From: Welwitschia mirabilis
Taxonomy: Eukaryota; Gnetophyta; Gnetopsida; Welwitschiales
Length of the DNA stretch: 40,401 bases
Assembly: GCA_051453625.1 (NCBI GenBank)
Contig: JBOZIK010000001.1
Coordinates: forward strand, 204,209,738 to 204,250,138
Reading direction: 5' to 3'
Below the pieces are notes generated by a model. The model had not been told where the DNA came from. It did no database searches and saw only the letters and a program-made list of their open reading frames with translations. The position numbers and the translations under genes were made by a program. Each line of letters starts with the position of its first letter. The stretch's first letter is position 1. Positions 10,919 through 22,604 of this stretch are shown one piece after another.

Positions 10919-13635
10919 TCATGATTCTTCTTGTAATATGGATGTAGTAAAGTTAACACGAATGTTCCAAAATGCTTAAGAATACTAGGCTAAGCTTTAG
11001 TATCATATGTAAAGAAATGCATAGTAAGAATGAATAAGAGAAAAATAAAAATAGGTTTTAAAATAGTATTTTTCATTTTTTCATCTTTTTAAATAATATA
11101 TTTTTCTTTTATAAGTAAGCACATCTAACTAATTTTTCATTAGAATTTTCATTTTTTTCTAAGTGTAGTTACATAGTGTGACTTATTAATGCCTTAACAC
11201 TTAAGAGAACTCAAAGTTGCTTAGAGTTTATTAAAGATGAACTAGATAAGAATACCATATTCATTATCTAGATATAACTTCATTAGCCTTATAAAAAAAC
11301 TGGATTCCATAATTAAAGATGAGGTAATTAGTTTTTAAAATTATAGATTAATATTATAGCCTAATGTTAAACTAATTTACAAAGATTAGATACTACATAT
11401 CTATATCCTACTACCTAAGGAGATATGTTACTACCTATCTATTAATAATAAGGACATGCTAATTGATAGCATTAGTCCTAACAAGAGGTATAAAGAACCA
11501 ACCTACCTTAAGAATAATCATTTATCTTTTGATCATTGGTGATTGACATTGGAGCTTAGAGTTTACCTTCATTAGAATGTTGTTTATCACCATCCATTAG
11601 AATTTTAACCTTTCTCAAATTTTAATGCATGTGATAATTGATTATTTCATCCTAAAGTTCTAAGCCTTCTTTCCTCCTCCCTAGGTGTAAAAGAATGACC
11701 CTTGCATTTAGCATCTATCATGTCTAGCCTTAGGCTTGATCTTTAATGTGACATTATTTATAATGGTTATATTATTAGGTTAATGATCTTTTATTTGTAA
11801 TTAAATTTGCTTTACTTTTCCATCTTTGGTTTAATTAAGATTACTAGTTCTGCAATAGTATTTTTGAAATTCTTTTTATACTTATTTAGCAAAATTGAGA
11901 TATTAATGTTTTATAGGATGTAGATGATTGATATGATAGTAGATAATATCTTTTATTCAATCCTAGTATTTTCCTATATTTCATTAAATAAACAATAATT
12001 TAGTAATTTATTTACATGTAAATTTTTGAGAAGAATAATTTATGGCTCATCTAGAAAAGTTATAGTTAGTGAAGTATTTCTTACTTGATTTAAGTTTTCA
12101 TGATAGATTTTCTTATGAATAGTTATTTTTAATTTTTAGGAGGATATATAAATTCAATTAAATAAAAATTATAATAAATTTTAAAAACTTTTTTATAGTA
12201 AAGATCTACTTGTAAAATATTTGATTGTTCTTGTAAGCTCTGAAATAGATTTGTAGTTCTTATGAGAGAATGCTAAATGAAATTTCCTATTACTATAATA
12301 GAAGCTCTAGTCTCTTATTTAGAACTGCTAAGTATACCTTAACCATAAGAGCATATCTTCCATAGATTACAATCTATTACAGAAGTCAAGATGTATCGAG
12401 TTCTTTGAACTAATACCAAGGATTGTAGTTGATGTTCCTTAGCTTACTAAAAACCACTTTTCTTTATTAAGTTTTCCTCTTTATATTTTTAGTCTATCAC
12501 TATTAAATTTACAATTTTTTTCATTATATGTTTTATAGAAGCTAAATACATCTAGCGCATATGAGTGTAGAACTATGAACATTTACTTTAGCTCTATATG
12601 TGAATAAAACTTCTATGTAGGTCCACTTTATTCTTGTATTTACATTATTAACTAAAAAAACAATATGTTTACTTTTATTTCTAAGTTTACAAAACTTTCT
12701 TATATGTATTTGTGTTTATGTGGATAAAATTATAGAAACAAAAATATTATCTATTAGATTAGCTTCATTAAATTGTATAACTTTCTGAATTATTTACTTT
12801 CTATTTTTTCAAGTGTAAAACTTGCAACTGGATTAGTACTAATGTTGTTTCTACTAATATGACTATACTTTTTTCTATCATTCATTATTTTTCAATTTGT
12901 AAATTACTTATTTTAATAAATTTTGTTAAGTTATATTAGAAATTTATCATAAAATAGTTTTGGTTTTAACATCTTATACATTATTAAATGAGATCTACTA
13001 CCAGTCAAATTTGAAGAGAAAGTAATAAATAACAAAAATATCAACCACTCCTAAGTAGCTATGACGTTGAATTTGACCAAGACTACTTAGAATTCATATT
13101 TGAAAGTAGTAACAATTTAACTAGAAAAATCATTATTTTAGCTAAGTTAATCATGTCTAAAACAAATATTAATAACATTTATTAAGAGTTATCTAGGAGA
13201 GATATAAAGAAATTATGGAAACCTTAATGGTTAAGTATACCCTATCATGCAGTTCCACATCCTCACATAATCAAAACTAGCAATCATTAGTTTATTGCTT
13301 AGATTTAATAACCTAAATTCCAAGGATTCTTATTAACATATAAAAGAATTTGGATCCTTAATTTTAATTATAAATAATTAAGGTAAAGTAGCAAGAATAT
13401 AATATTTACCCACTTATTGGAAAGAAAAAGAAAAATCCTAGTTATATAACCTAAAACTTTGTTTTGTAAGACCATTGAGAGAGTTTTTACATGAATTATT
13501 ATAGAAATACTTTCCATGATATAAAAATAATGAAGTGAAAAGAAAATCATGGATTTCCAAAAAATGGAAAAAAACTTTTAATAAGGCATTTGGATGCTTT
13601 AAATAATTATTAAATACCTTTTCCCTTAACATCAT
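10919..13635. other. AT-rich stretch, nothing recognised
   Basis: Both strands are saturated with stops. Chance frames such as 13368-13550 and 13438-13635 (minus) are hydrophobic or low-complexity and match no family known to me. No terminal repeats, PBS or PPT were seen. Confidence 0.3.
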
Positions 13636-13650
13636 TTTAAATATTAAAGA

Positions 13651-14030
13651 TTGCTGAGATTCTTACATAAGGGACTAAGTTCACAAAATAGGCAACAGAT
13701 TGAGAAAATGAGTGGAGGAAAATTCATATCTAAAGAGGTAATGAAAGCGTGGCACACCTTTAATAATAGAGTTATAAGCTCTAAAAGTCAAAATACACCA
13801 ACTAAAAACACTAAAATAGTAAAAAGAGATCTCAAAGCTATAACAAATTAAAGGACATGTTTAAGCTAGATGAGAAAATAGCCTTACTTAAAAAACTAAA
13901 TGACATCATTAGAAGATTAAATAACCTCTGGGTACCTTTAACCTAGAACAGCTAGTGAGAGAGCTATATGTGTTATATGTGCTTTTGATGAGGCTGAAGC
14001 TAGTAAGTGCTCTTTCTCTACAAATACAAA
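13651..14030 (+). pseudogene. G2 gypsy gag fragment with zinc-knuckle remnant
   Basis: The open stretch 13651-13851 reads GLSSQNRQQIEKMSGGKF followed by EVMKAWHTFNNRV. This is the pattern at the end of the Athila/Tat capsid domain (F-x-x-GL-x-x-x-N/D-R-x-x-I-E-x-M-x-GG-x-F, then E-A-W/Y). Downstream KLDEKIALLKKLNDIIRRLN (about 13863-13922) fits the coiled segment that follows. At about 13968-14009 CVICAFDEAEASKC keeps the three Cys positions of a CCHC knuckle (C-x2-C-x9-C), but the His position is Ala. Gag would package element RNA. The ORF's own Met is internal to the family and is not taken as a start. Confidence 0.5.
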
Positions 14031-14271
14031 GAGATAATAACTAAATTTGTGAATATCATATGAGCTAAGAGGCCCTTGTTTAGATAACAACAATAATGAT
14101 CATGAAAACCATCAATAATTTATGGAAATTTATATGATTCAAATTATATTTTCATTAAAAACCTCATAGAGTGAAGCAAATGCATTAAAGTTACAACCGT
14201 TGAGCTCACTTTTGAGAAGATAACTAAAGGACACTTTAAAAGAATTTTTGAAAGCTTAAATGGCTAATAAT

Positions 14272-14411
14272 GATAAATAATATAAAATTAATTAGTAGAA
14301 AACCATAACTTTTCAAGGACTATAATAATAAATAAACTAAAGATAAATAAGATACAATCAATAAGTAGATAATCACAACTCTTTAAAGCCTATAATAAGA
14401 AATAAACTAAC
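14272..14411 (+). repeat. Two tandem copies of a 70-bp unit
   Basis: Unit 1 (14272-14341) and unit 2 (14342-14411) align without gaps, both running from gataaataa to aaataaactaa. Roughly 80 % of positions agree by eye. No further copies were seen on either side. Confidence 0.75.
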
Positions 14412-14419
14412 TTTCTTAA

Positions 14420-15423
14420 ACTACCATTCACATATTAACTACACTTAATAAAATGAAAAAGGATAAGTTTCTAGCTCAATATATTTTCAACCTAAAGTGT
14501 GCAAATAATATTGAACAACTGTATAAGGCCAAGACAATTGGTTTTATTTTATTTAAAAATTACACCCAAATTAATAAGAATATTCAATCACCTAGCAAGG
14601 ATTATTATAATTATGACCCCTTCTATCAAACCACATCTAAAATTAAGAAAGATAAATATGATAACATTAAGTAATTTATACATGAGAAATTAGAAAAATC
14701 TCCATTTCCTAACTTCCTTACATCATTAAGGAAGAAAAATATTGAGGAAGAATACCTAAAAATAAGTTTTATCTTGTACTAAATTCCTTAAATATATGCT
14801 TTCAATAGATAGGAAAATAAATGTAAAGAGGATAAATTTTTAACTTAATAAGTGAGCACCATAATTTAAAATGAACTTTAACCTAAGTTTAAAGATATTG
14901 ATTTTTTAACTATTTTATGTCATATGTAAATTTTAAAGGGAAAAAAGACACAAACCCTTACTAGATGTAAGGGGCAACGTAAGAATTAGGATTAGAAGGA
15001 TTAAAAAAAACAATAAGGAGATTGTAATATATTTCCCACTTAACCAAGATAGCCATAGAAATAATAGTAAATGTCTTGGTATAGATTAATAATTTTACTA
15101 CCTATGGACTTTATGGTCTTATAGATGATAGGCAATGTGAAGGGATTTTCCATTATTTTAAGAAGACTATCCCTAACAACCTCTAATGCCCTTATGAATT
15201 GTAGAATTTAGAGGGTAAATATGGCATTTGAATAAATAAATATAAATTTGTAATTATCTAACATAATAAAAAAGAATATCATAAATGACTTTGAAGATGT
15301 AGACTTGATTAAAACCTACAAATCAACACTTAGTTGCAACTTCAATCATGTATTAATTGAATCTGTACTACATAAACCTTTAAAACAAGCCTAGATTGAT
15401 AAGTACACCCATAGGTAACCTCT
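14420..15423 (+). other. Unassigned interior of G2, with one unrecognised short ORF
   Basis: An open frame at 14453-14674 encodes 73 residues rich in Lys, Asn, Ile and Tyr (starts MKKDKFLAQYIFN). No domain is recognised and it may be chance in AT-rich DNA. An overlapping frame at 14499-14693 is its shadow. The rest up to the integrase end is stop-rich. It should contain gypsy pol if G2 were whole, but no protease, RT or integrase core motif was found. Confidence 0.3.
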
Positions 15424-15565
15424 TGAATCTAATGATTTAATCTAAGTGAATTAGGCTTTTTTGGGTACTATAAGTATTTTCTTATGGTGCTATCAAGATC
15501 ATGAGTTTTCAAGGTAGTCATTATTTCAAAGTAAATGAATAAAGACTTAAATAGTTTTATGAATA
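15424..15565 (+). pseudogene. G2 gypsy integrase C-terminal (GPY-type) end
   Basis: One frame reads FWVL, a stop, VFSYGAIKI (about 15452-15492), then YFKVNE, a stop, RLK, a stop, FYE (about 15516-15560). This matches the conserved end of Athila/Tat integrase (GPF-V-x-K-V-F-x-Y-GA-V/I-E-I ... F-K-V-N-G-Q-RLK). The two later stops fall where the family commonly has Gln or His, and the Gly of KVNG is Glu (GGA to GAA). The corresponding end of G1 is at about 40235-40340, which supports the assignment. Confidence 0.55.
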
Positions 15566-16085
15566 TATTTCCTTTAGGAGATGACCTCCAGCTTTCTTTA
15601 TTAATCTAAAATCATAGATAACACAATTAAAAAAAAGTAAAAATAAAAAAATAAAGGAAGGCGAAAAGGGTTAATGATGAAGGGGGATGAAAAAATAAAG
15701 AAAACATGAAAAAAATAAAATTAAAGTTATTATGATTTAAGACATAAAATTATGATAGTATCAAGACCTAGAATCTATTCTTAGATAAAATTTAGAACTT
15801 AGAGTTATGATTAGTACATGAATGATCTAGTTCATATTTGAAGACTTCAATCCATTAGGTACCTTTCACAATTTGTTTAATTGGTTACTGATTTAGTGAA
15901 AAAATTATTAAGTAAAATTTCTAAATTTTTTCATGTATATCATATCTAATATCCTATATAGACTTTTAAGTGATTATGATCTTATATATATCTAAAAGAA
16001 TCCTTACATAAAGAATTCTTACATGCAAGTGTAATATTCCGTACTCTAAAGATATGGCTGAAGACCTCTATACAATATGAAGTTT
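15566..16085. other. G2 downstream stretch, nothing coding
   Basis: Purine-rich in part (15610-15720 has runs of aaaaataaa and gaaggcgaaaagggttaatg). No ORF or domain was recognised. It would be the untranslated region between G2 pol and its 3' LTR if that element continues. Confidence 0.3.
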
Positions 16086-16096
16086 AAAAGGGGGAA
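16086..16096 (+). promoter_or_regulatory. Polypurine-tract-like run
   Basis: aaaagggggaa lies about 520 bases after the end of G2 integrase, where a gypsy PPT would be expected before a 3' LTR. No clear TG start follows and no partner LTR was found, so this is a tentative call. Confidence 0.3.
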
Positions 16097-16392
16097 TTAT
16101 TAGGTGGTGGGGTTAGAACGAGGAAGAAGAAAATATGTTTATATGGGTATGATACAAACTATGAATGTATACAACCTTCATGATACCCATTCATTTTCAT
16201 GAGAAAGATTAGTTACATAGGCCTTTTAATTATCCATATGAAGGATGCACCAAAAATTGGGGAAAAAAGTAAAAATAAAAATTAGGGGAAAAAAAGAAAG
16301 ACGAAACTATAATAAATATTAAAAAAAGAAAAAACATGAGAAATATATATATCTATTTTGAATATATTCATATGGGTAAAACACCTACTATT

Positions 16393-17070
16393 AAAGATCT
16401 CCAATTTCATGAATAAGATATATGTTGTATATTAAATACCTTTACTTTTAAAAGGAAGGTACACATTATGTAGAATAAATATCTCCACATTCATAGGTAG
16501 GCTACACATTATATAAAAATAAAAACATCTTTGTAATCATGATTTATTAAAGATATGTATCTATATTAGGCATTGCTCATGAAAACTTGGTAACCAATAT
16601 TTGCATGTACTAGTTATAATAGTTGTAGAAAACTGGAACTTATGTGGTTATCATTTTCTATAGGGGATGATTAGATAGTATATGGAAACATACTCATGCC
16701 TATAGATTAGCTACTAAATAAAAATAAAAATAAAATGTATCATATAAGGATGATAAGCATTTTATATGCTAAAGATCTTCATGGTACATTTACATTATAT
16801 GAATGAAACATTATATAGAATACCTCTACTTCATGAGGAAAATAAACATTATGTAGAATATATGAGTTGATATCAATATGATCTATTATAGAAATTACAT
16901 ATTACTCTATTAGGAATTACTCATAAGAACTAAAAAATCATGATGAGAATGTACTATTTAAGCTAATTCTAGAATCGAAGCTTATGTAAGGATTAGTTTT
17001 AATAGGGAATGACTAGATAATATATGAAAACATAGATACATATATCATTGTAATGACATTTATGCCATAG
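16393..17070 (+). repeat. Degenerate direct repeat of about 340-380 bp, two units
   Basis: Blocks recur in the same order. aaagatct is at 16393 and 16771; aggaaggtacacattatgta and aggaaaataaacattatgta are near 16454 and 16837; tattagg-attgctcat and tattagg-attactcat are at 16564 and 16908; ggggatgattagatagta and gggaatgactagataata are near 16663 and 17005. Offsets are 341-384 bases. The units may be U3 repeats of the G2 LTR, by position after the PPT-like run. That link is inference. Confidence 0.55.
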
Positions 17071-18823
17071 GTGGACATTTCCTTTAATACCACACTAATG
17101 AAATATTCTATTTAGAACTTGCTATATGGAATACACTTATAATCATATCTAATGAATTAGTTCATAATAAGAAAGTCGGGATGTCTTGCCTAGTATATGA
17201 TTGATAAAGTTGGTTATGCATCTAGTAAAAATATTTTTATTTTAATCAAATATTTGTTTCATGTTTGTTATAAGCTATAGTGCAAAGTAGCCAATCAATG
17301 AAAATATATGGTAGAACATGTATACCATGAGACAGATTAAATCTTATCATATCCATGTTTGGAGTGAAAGTTACAATAAATATTTAGGATGTAAATTTTT
17401 TTCGAGTTCATTTATTTAGTTAACTCATCATTCTTTTTTAATCATGTTTTATGTCTTAAGTATAATAGACCCCTTACTAGGTAATAAACTCTAAAGCCTT
17501 ATTTCACTAATATTTTGATCAGTTGAAATAAATTCATAAAGATAGGGATGATTTGTTTATAAAATTTTGACTAGTTTGTGAATTATGTATGTAATTTTAG
17601 ATTGATATATGAGACAAAATTAACTCATTTCCCATTACCACCATAACTATTACTAAGATATTTTCACCTTAATCCCATATCAATCTTGACCTATCATCTA
17701 TACATAACATTATTGATGCTATTATGATTTTTATGATACCATCATAACCCTTAAAATCTATTGATTATACTTCTTTAGTAATCTAAGTAGTTGTAACTTA
17801 AGCTTATTAGCATCAGTAGCCCTTTCAAACTTACATTCATACTAGTAGTACTATTCTTTTATTCCATAGCTTTCTTAGATATAGCCATTATGAGAGCTAG
17901 GTTTAAAGACATTATTTTAAAGGGGTGTTTAGTCAATATGAAATTGAAGGTACTCTTAGATATATAGTAATTTAATGATGAGTAATAATAAGTGTGTGAT
18001 TATTTTCTATTGTTGATTTAATATAATATTTGATAACTCTCTAATCAAATTTAAACATTAGAGATAATGCATAATTTTTTCTGCTTTTATATAAAGAGAT
18101 AAGGAATAAATATTAGAATAAATTTTCTAGAAATGTCCTAGAAATCATGCAACTATATGAAATTAACACTTTTTCTTTACTTGAAATTTTAAAATTTTAG
18201 CTTTGAAAATTAGATATTTAATGATGAATTTAATATTAGCCTTGTAATTTTTATAATTCTAGATGATTTTACTAACTTATAACCACTAATAAAAAATTTA
18301 TAAGCTAATGATAAGCTTAAATTCAATTATTAGTATAGTACATGAATAAGTTATGTAATATTTCTATACCTTAATAGAGCCTTTATAACACTTTATTGTA
18401 GAAAGTTACTAAAGAGCTAGTACAAAATTAGTTGATGGGAGTGTTTATATTTAAATTTTATATTTTAAACCCTATAATTTTAGAAAATGGACATATTTTA
18501 AAGGCTTATCATATAATCTTTATAATTAGTTTATTATTAATTATTTTTATTCATTAATTATTAAAATTATTATTAAAAGGATCTATTTATGTTTTTTCTT
18601 TAATAAAAATGTATTTTATTCTAGGAAAAAACTTTGTTAATACAAAAAATCCATAAAAGAATTAGATAATCAAAGAGATTCTGACAACAAATGAGAGGAA
18701 TTATATAGAAACATATGGATAATGCAGTGTCTAACTTATGTTTAATGGCTGTCATACTAATGTAATAGCATTTTTTATCTCATAAAACACGTGCATTACA
18801 AGGGAGTAAAATAAAAAGCTTAC
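17071..18823. other. AT-rich stretch, nothing recognised
   Basis: No family motif, terminal repeat or significant open frame was seen on either strand. Confidence 0.3.
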
Positions 18824-19216
18824 TCAGTAGGAACTAGTAGTGATTTCCTCATTGTCTTCACTGCATTATAACAATCTATAAAAATCATTTTACAGGGATC
18901 ACAACTATACAAAACTAGTCTTAAATTGCTTACCATTACCATTTTAAAACATTCGTTTATACCTAATAACAACAACAAGAAGCCATATCCCTAAATGTAT
19001 TACTTCATATGATAAAGTACAAATAAACATTGGATGAGCTATAGGCCAAGTTGAACCATCATCACTTGATATTTCATAAACTTTAATAAGAAGTAGCAAA
19101 AGGGATTGTTCCCCTAATAAAACAAGCCTGGTGCTACCAAGATTAGAAAAGATGACAAAAACAATAGGAAAGTAACAAATAGCATACAAGAGTGAGTAGG
19201 AGAATCCCATCTTCAT
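18824..19216 (-). pseudogene. Possible host membrane-protein gene remnant (unrecognised)
   Basis: A 90-residue minus-strand frame at 18944-19216 encodes hydrophobic segments (about residues 7-25, 28-46 and 66-84) around a polar stretch EISSDDGSTWP. It matches no transposon domain I know. A donor-like site (ATTAG|GTATAA, intron side from 18962) and an acceptor-like site (ATAATGCAG|TG, exon side from 18860) would define an intron of about 102 bases. They would join the frame in phase to a polar tail SEDNEEITTSSY ending in a stop at 18824-18826. No upstream exon was found in frame, and a TAG directly precedes the Met. It may be a decayed 3' end of a gene or chance. The family is not recognised. 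Confidence 0.25.
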
Positions 19217-20879
19217 CTAGTCCTGTAGTTTAAACTCATATCATAGCAACTCACTCTAGAATTCCTTGTATCCTTTTCTCCATTATTTCTAAGTCCTTAC
19301 TTTTTAGGGAAGCATAAGTGATACTTAAGTATACTGAAATAATTTTAGCACTAGAATAACTTGAGCAACATAAAATTTGTTGGAGTTCAATTAGCTAAAA
19401 ATATTAATGCCACTATTTTAACCTATGGCTACTAGAATTATGGAGAAAAGTGGGTTTTATAATTTAAATTAGAGATCTTGATAGTTATGGATGAATCTTC
19501 TTTGTATAAATTAGAGATCTTGACTCTCTTTGAAGCTTTCCTAGATCTTTGGTAGAAAGTGTAGGTGATAGGATAGGAGAACTTCCTATAAATGTTAAAA
19601 GGGAAGTCAAAGATGGATACCACCCACTTTTTTAAGGAACTAGAAAGAAATCTTAACAAAACTCAATAGAGTAAGCATTTAACTCATAAATAAAATGCAA
19701 CAAGATACTTAAGATGTAACAAAAATAAGAAAGAATTCTTTTAATGCTAGGGGATAGTGAGAGGCTTATTAATTCTTCTTAACATGTGTCCTTAATCTTT
19801 CAAGTAGCTACATACATAGAATTAACCTACCATCCCCATGGGGTTTGGGATCAAAAATTGTAGATTGCACTTTGCATAATTTAGATAAATCTCTAAACTT
19901 ATAAGTATTTATTTTTCCTTTTCTTAAATCCTTAGACCTAGGAAAAAGGTCAACATTTCACATTTATTTCTTTAAGTACTTAAATAAAATGATAAAACTA
20001 GATATTTAAGTTTTTTAATGACCTTATGAAGGGTAGTAAAGATGGATTTAAAAAAACCTCTCAATCCTCTCCTCTAAGGAGATAAAAGTAAAAAAGAAAA
20101 AATTCCCCTAAGAAAATATATAAGAAAGCAGAAGTGAGATAAGATAAAAAAGGGATAAATCTTATTCTCAAAGGAAAATACAAGGGATACCCCATTCTTA
20201 TACCTTAATAAGCAGATAATAGTAATCCTAAACCCATCAGTTGATGAATAGACAAAGATGATCCTATACTGAATCCTAACAAGTAGAATAACTCCTCATT
20301 TAGAGTTAACCAAAGAGGCTCATAAAGAAAAGAAAAAAGAAGAAGATGACACTCATCCTAATAAAGAATAAGAAAATCTCTAATAATTAAATTAGGATTT
20401 ATAATCAAAAGATTTAAACATGAAGGAATATAAAATATTAGTTTTAATGAAAATAATCAAAGGATTACAAAAGTACTCATGTATCATTCTAGGAGCTAGC
20501 CACAGAGCACCTCTAAGATCAATCAAAATAATCTATAGGAAGAATGTCATAAGAATTCATTCGAATAAAAATCTAAAAGAAGATGATTATTTGAAGATGT
20601 TAAATTAAGATTTTAAGGTTCTTGTAAATAAGTTGAGTAAAAAGCTCATCCATAAGTGTTGTAATGCTAATTTGTAGGAATTTAATGATGTATTTTGAGT
20701 GTTTTTACAAGATAATTATATAGGTTTACATGTAATAATAAGGATTATAGAGATCTGATAGGATGATTATTGAAATATGTAATTCTAAGCATATTTGGAG
20801 GTTTCTCAGGCTTATTCTGATGCTGCATACTTACAAGAAGGATTAACCATGTAAAAGACTAACTTATCTTTGAGATTAG
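19217..20879. other. AT-rich stretch with unassigned short frames
   Basis: Short frames occur at 19438-19659 (minus) and 20420-20608 (plus, 62 residues starting MKEYKILVLMKI). Neither shows a domain I recognise. 'taaattagagatcttga' occurs at about 19465 and 19506. The left end of the G1 5' LTR must lie near the right side of this stretch but was not pinned down. Confidence 0.3.
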
Positions 20880-20903
20880 AGATAAGGAAGCCTATCATCC
20901 ACT

Positions 20904-20933
20904 CTGTTGTCCCCATGATAAGTAAGGGTACAA
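20904..20933 (+). repeat. G1 hairpin copy 1 (in LTR)
   Basis: Left arm ctgttgtcc, 12-base loop ccatgataagta, right arm agggtacaa. The loop resembles those of copies 3 and 4. The arms pair only partly, so this is the most decayed copy. Confidence 0.45.
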
Positions 20934-21018
20934 CACTACTGACATGAATAGAAGATGTGGGGTTGACAGTGGGGCATAAAGTTAATGTAATGATTTTTGA
21001 TGTAGAGTAATGTCCCCT

Positions 21019-21048
21019 CTGTCATCCCCCTAATACTTAGGATGACAA
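21019..21048 (+). repeat. G1 hairpin copy 2 (in LTR)
   Basis: TGTCATCC (21020-21027) pairs perfectly with GGATGACA (21040-21047) around a 12-base loop. Confidence 0.7.
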
Positions 21049-21163
21049 CCATTTTTCTATGGTAAGAAAGAATTATCTTTATAATGGAGTCAAATGACCT
21101 ATTTGGGCTATTAGGGTTTCTTTTTTAACTTCTAGGGTTGAGCTTCTATAACTTTAATCTAAA

Positions 21164-21173
21164 ACATAAATAC
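21164..21173 (+). promoter_or_regulatory. TATA-like box of G1 LTR
   Basis: acataaatac followed by ccttctcc lies about 145 bases before the C2 insertion. TATA-like sequence followed by a C/T-rich start region is usual for gypsy LTR promoters. It is assigned by motif and place only. Confidence 0.35.
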
Positions 21174-21310
21174 CCTTCTCCTTTTTCATTTTCATTAATA
21201 TATGGTATACTTGATATGCTTGTAATAAAAGATTGAAGGATAAGAGATTCATCCAGTAGCTATAGCAAGGAGTTCCCTTAGTGTTACTCTAAGGCTTTTC
21301 CATTGAGGTG

Positions 21311-21315
21311 CCACT
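21311..21315 (+). repeat. Target-site duplication, left copy (C2)
   Basis: ccact directly precedes the TGTTGAG start of the C2 5' LTR. It matches ctact at 33905-33909, directly after the 3' LTR, with one C/T difference. Copia integrases make 5-bp duplications. Confidence 0.65.
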
Positions 21316-22602
21316 TGTTGAGAACCCATTGTCATTGGTTAAGTTAATAAATTTATCTAGTTAGTTAATTATGTAGAGATTTTTTAGTACTAGGCGACTA
21401 ACTCATAAGACCAAGTGATTAATCTATTAAAGAACTGTGAAACTGCTTCAGAATCAGGCAACCACACCTAGAACACTGGGCGACTAAACTGATGCATATA
21501 ATAAAATGATCAGTTGCAAAATGGATGATTGAGTGCATCACACCAAATGACCACACTGATACATTAAGAAGAAGACCAATTTAGGAATAGGTGACTGAGG
21601 TCACATATTCAGATAACTCAATAAGAGCCTTTTTGTAAAAAACTAGGGCAAACATGAATGGCCACAAACCTGACAATGGTGATTACATTATAATTTGTGA
21701 AAGTCAGTTTAATGACAGAATAGGCAATCGACAATTTATAGATGGGCAACTGCATGAAAATTAGTGAATCCTGAGTCTGCTAAAAGTAAGGGTGACTAAA
21801 AAATGTAATAATAAGTAACCAAATGCTACTTAGAATCTACTCTCACAAGGTTGATCGAGTAATTAAAATCAAGGAAACTAAATTAAGGTTGACCACATAT
21901 CATCATAAGGATGATCCAATGTGCATCTGTTTTATGATAAGAAATTTATGGTACATAAGGATGAATGAAGATTAGAAAGAAAGGCAATCAAATATGTAGA
22001 CGACTGAGTATTCTATCAAGGATGACTATACAAAGTATAAATGTAACTATTACATTTTCAATGGTTCATCAAAAAGCACAAAGGTTCATTGGAAAAAAAT
22101 GCAATGCTTTATTTCATCCTCTTAAAAATGTTTACCTTGTGCATCTTTAGTATTTAATCTCTCTTCTAATCAAAAGAAAGACATTTTTTTTGAAACATTT
22201 AAGATTGAAAGAGAAAAACTGTTATATCCTTTTACCTTTGTATTTGAACACTTTCTGATTGGATCTATCATTACATCTACTTTGAAGAAGAGATTGCTGT
22301 ACCTTTGAGAGAAAATCTATGCATCTTTGCATTCTCCTTTGTTTCATTTTTTTATGATTGAGAATTAACCATAAAATCCTTTAAAGTTGTAAAATATTAA
22401 TTAGAAAACCAATATTAAAGGCTAATATATACCAGCCAAGGATAGGAGGTCTAAGGGATTAAAGGGTGGTGTATATCCACCATTAAATATATCGCATTTG
22501 TGTGCTGCATATCTACATATTTTATTTGCAAGTTGAGAAGACTATAAAAATTAATTTTTAAAGACCTATTCAATCCCCTCTAGGGTTAATCCTTTACTTT
22601 CA
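21316..22602 (+). repeat. C2 5' LTR
   Basis: Starts TGTTGAGAACCC and ends tttactttCA, then two bases before the primer-binding site. It aligns along its length to the LTR at 32614-33904, about 80-85 % identical by eye over the first 150 bases, with differences mostly transitions. A possible promoter element tatttaa lies near 22151. The U5 end (acctattcaatcccctctag) is typical of Sirevirus-like elements. The divergence between the two LTRs says the insertion is old. Confidence 0.85.
21395..22030 (+). repeat. Array of degenerate GTCGACC-like words in C2 5' LTR
   Basis: More than a dozen irregularly spaced words can be read as decayed forms of ggtcgacc(a/t): ggcgacta, gtgattaa, aggcaacca, gggcgacta, aatgatca, aatgacca, ggtgactg, gggcaact, gggtgacta, agtaacca, ggttgatcg, ggttgacca, ggatgatcc and gacgactg. 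The same array sits at the matching place in the 3' LTR (32690-33310), and better-preserved words sit at 30780-31180. Confidence 0.6.
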
Positions 22603-22604
22603 AT

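Larger units (their letters stand above)
13640..15565 (+). mobile_element. Ty3/gypsy remnant G2 (Athila/Tat-like), internally broken
   Basis: A gag segment at 13651-14030 and the C-terminus of an integrase at 15424-15565 lie on the same strand only 1.4 kb apart. A full gypsy pol needs about 3.5 kb between them. Protease, RT, RNase H and the integrase core were not found, so the middle is deleted or replaced by unrelated DNA. The two ends could also come from different elements. Boundaries are the readable domains only. Confidence 0.45.
20880..21315 (+). repeat. G1 5' LTR, left part (left end uncertain)
   Basis: This stretch ends at the C2 insertion point and contains an AT-rich promoter-like region, a short 'ttttcattttcattaata' tract typical after LTR promoters, and two copies of the G1 hairpin (20904-20933 and 21019-21048). 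The LTR continues at 33905 after C2. The same hairpin recurring in the G1 leader and coding region ties this piece to G1. Extent to the left is a guess. Confidence 0.5.

Noticed and set aside
13651-15565. Endogenous pararetrovirus (caulimovirid) fragment
   Set aside because: The readable motifs fit Athila/Tat gag and integrase C-terminus; caulimovirids lack integrase and no movement-protein or coat motif was seen.
16393-17070. CRISPR-like or satellite array
   Set aside because: Only two units, very diverged and hundreds of bases long, in a plant-type genome; called a degenerate direct repeat instead.
20420-20608. 62-residue frame (MKEYKILVLMKI) as a gene
   Set aside because: No domain, no coding neighbours and composition like the AT-rich background; kept only as an unassigned frame.
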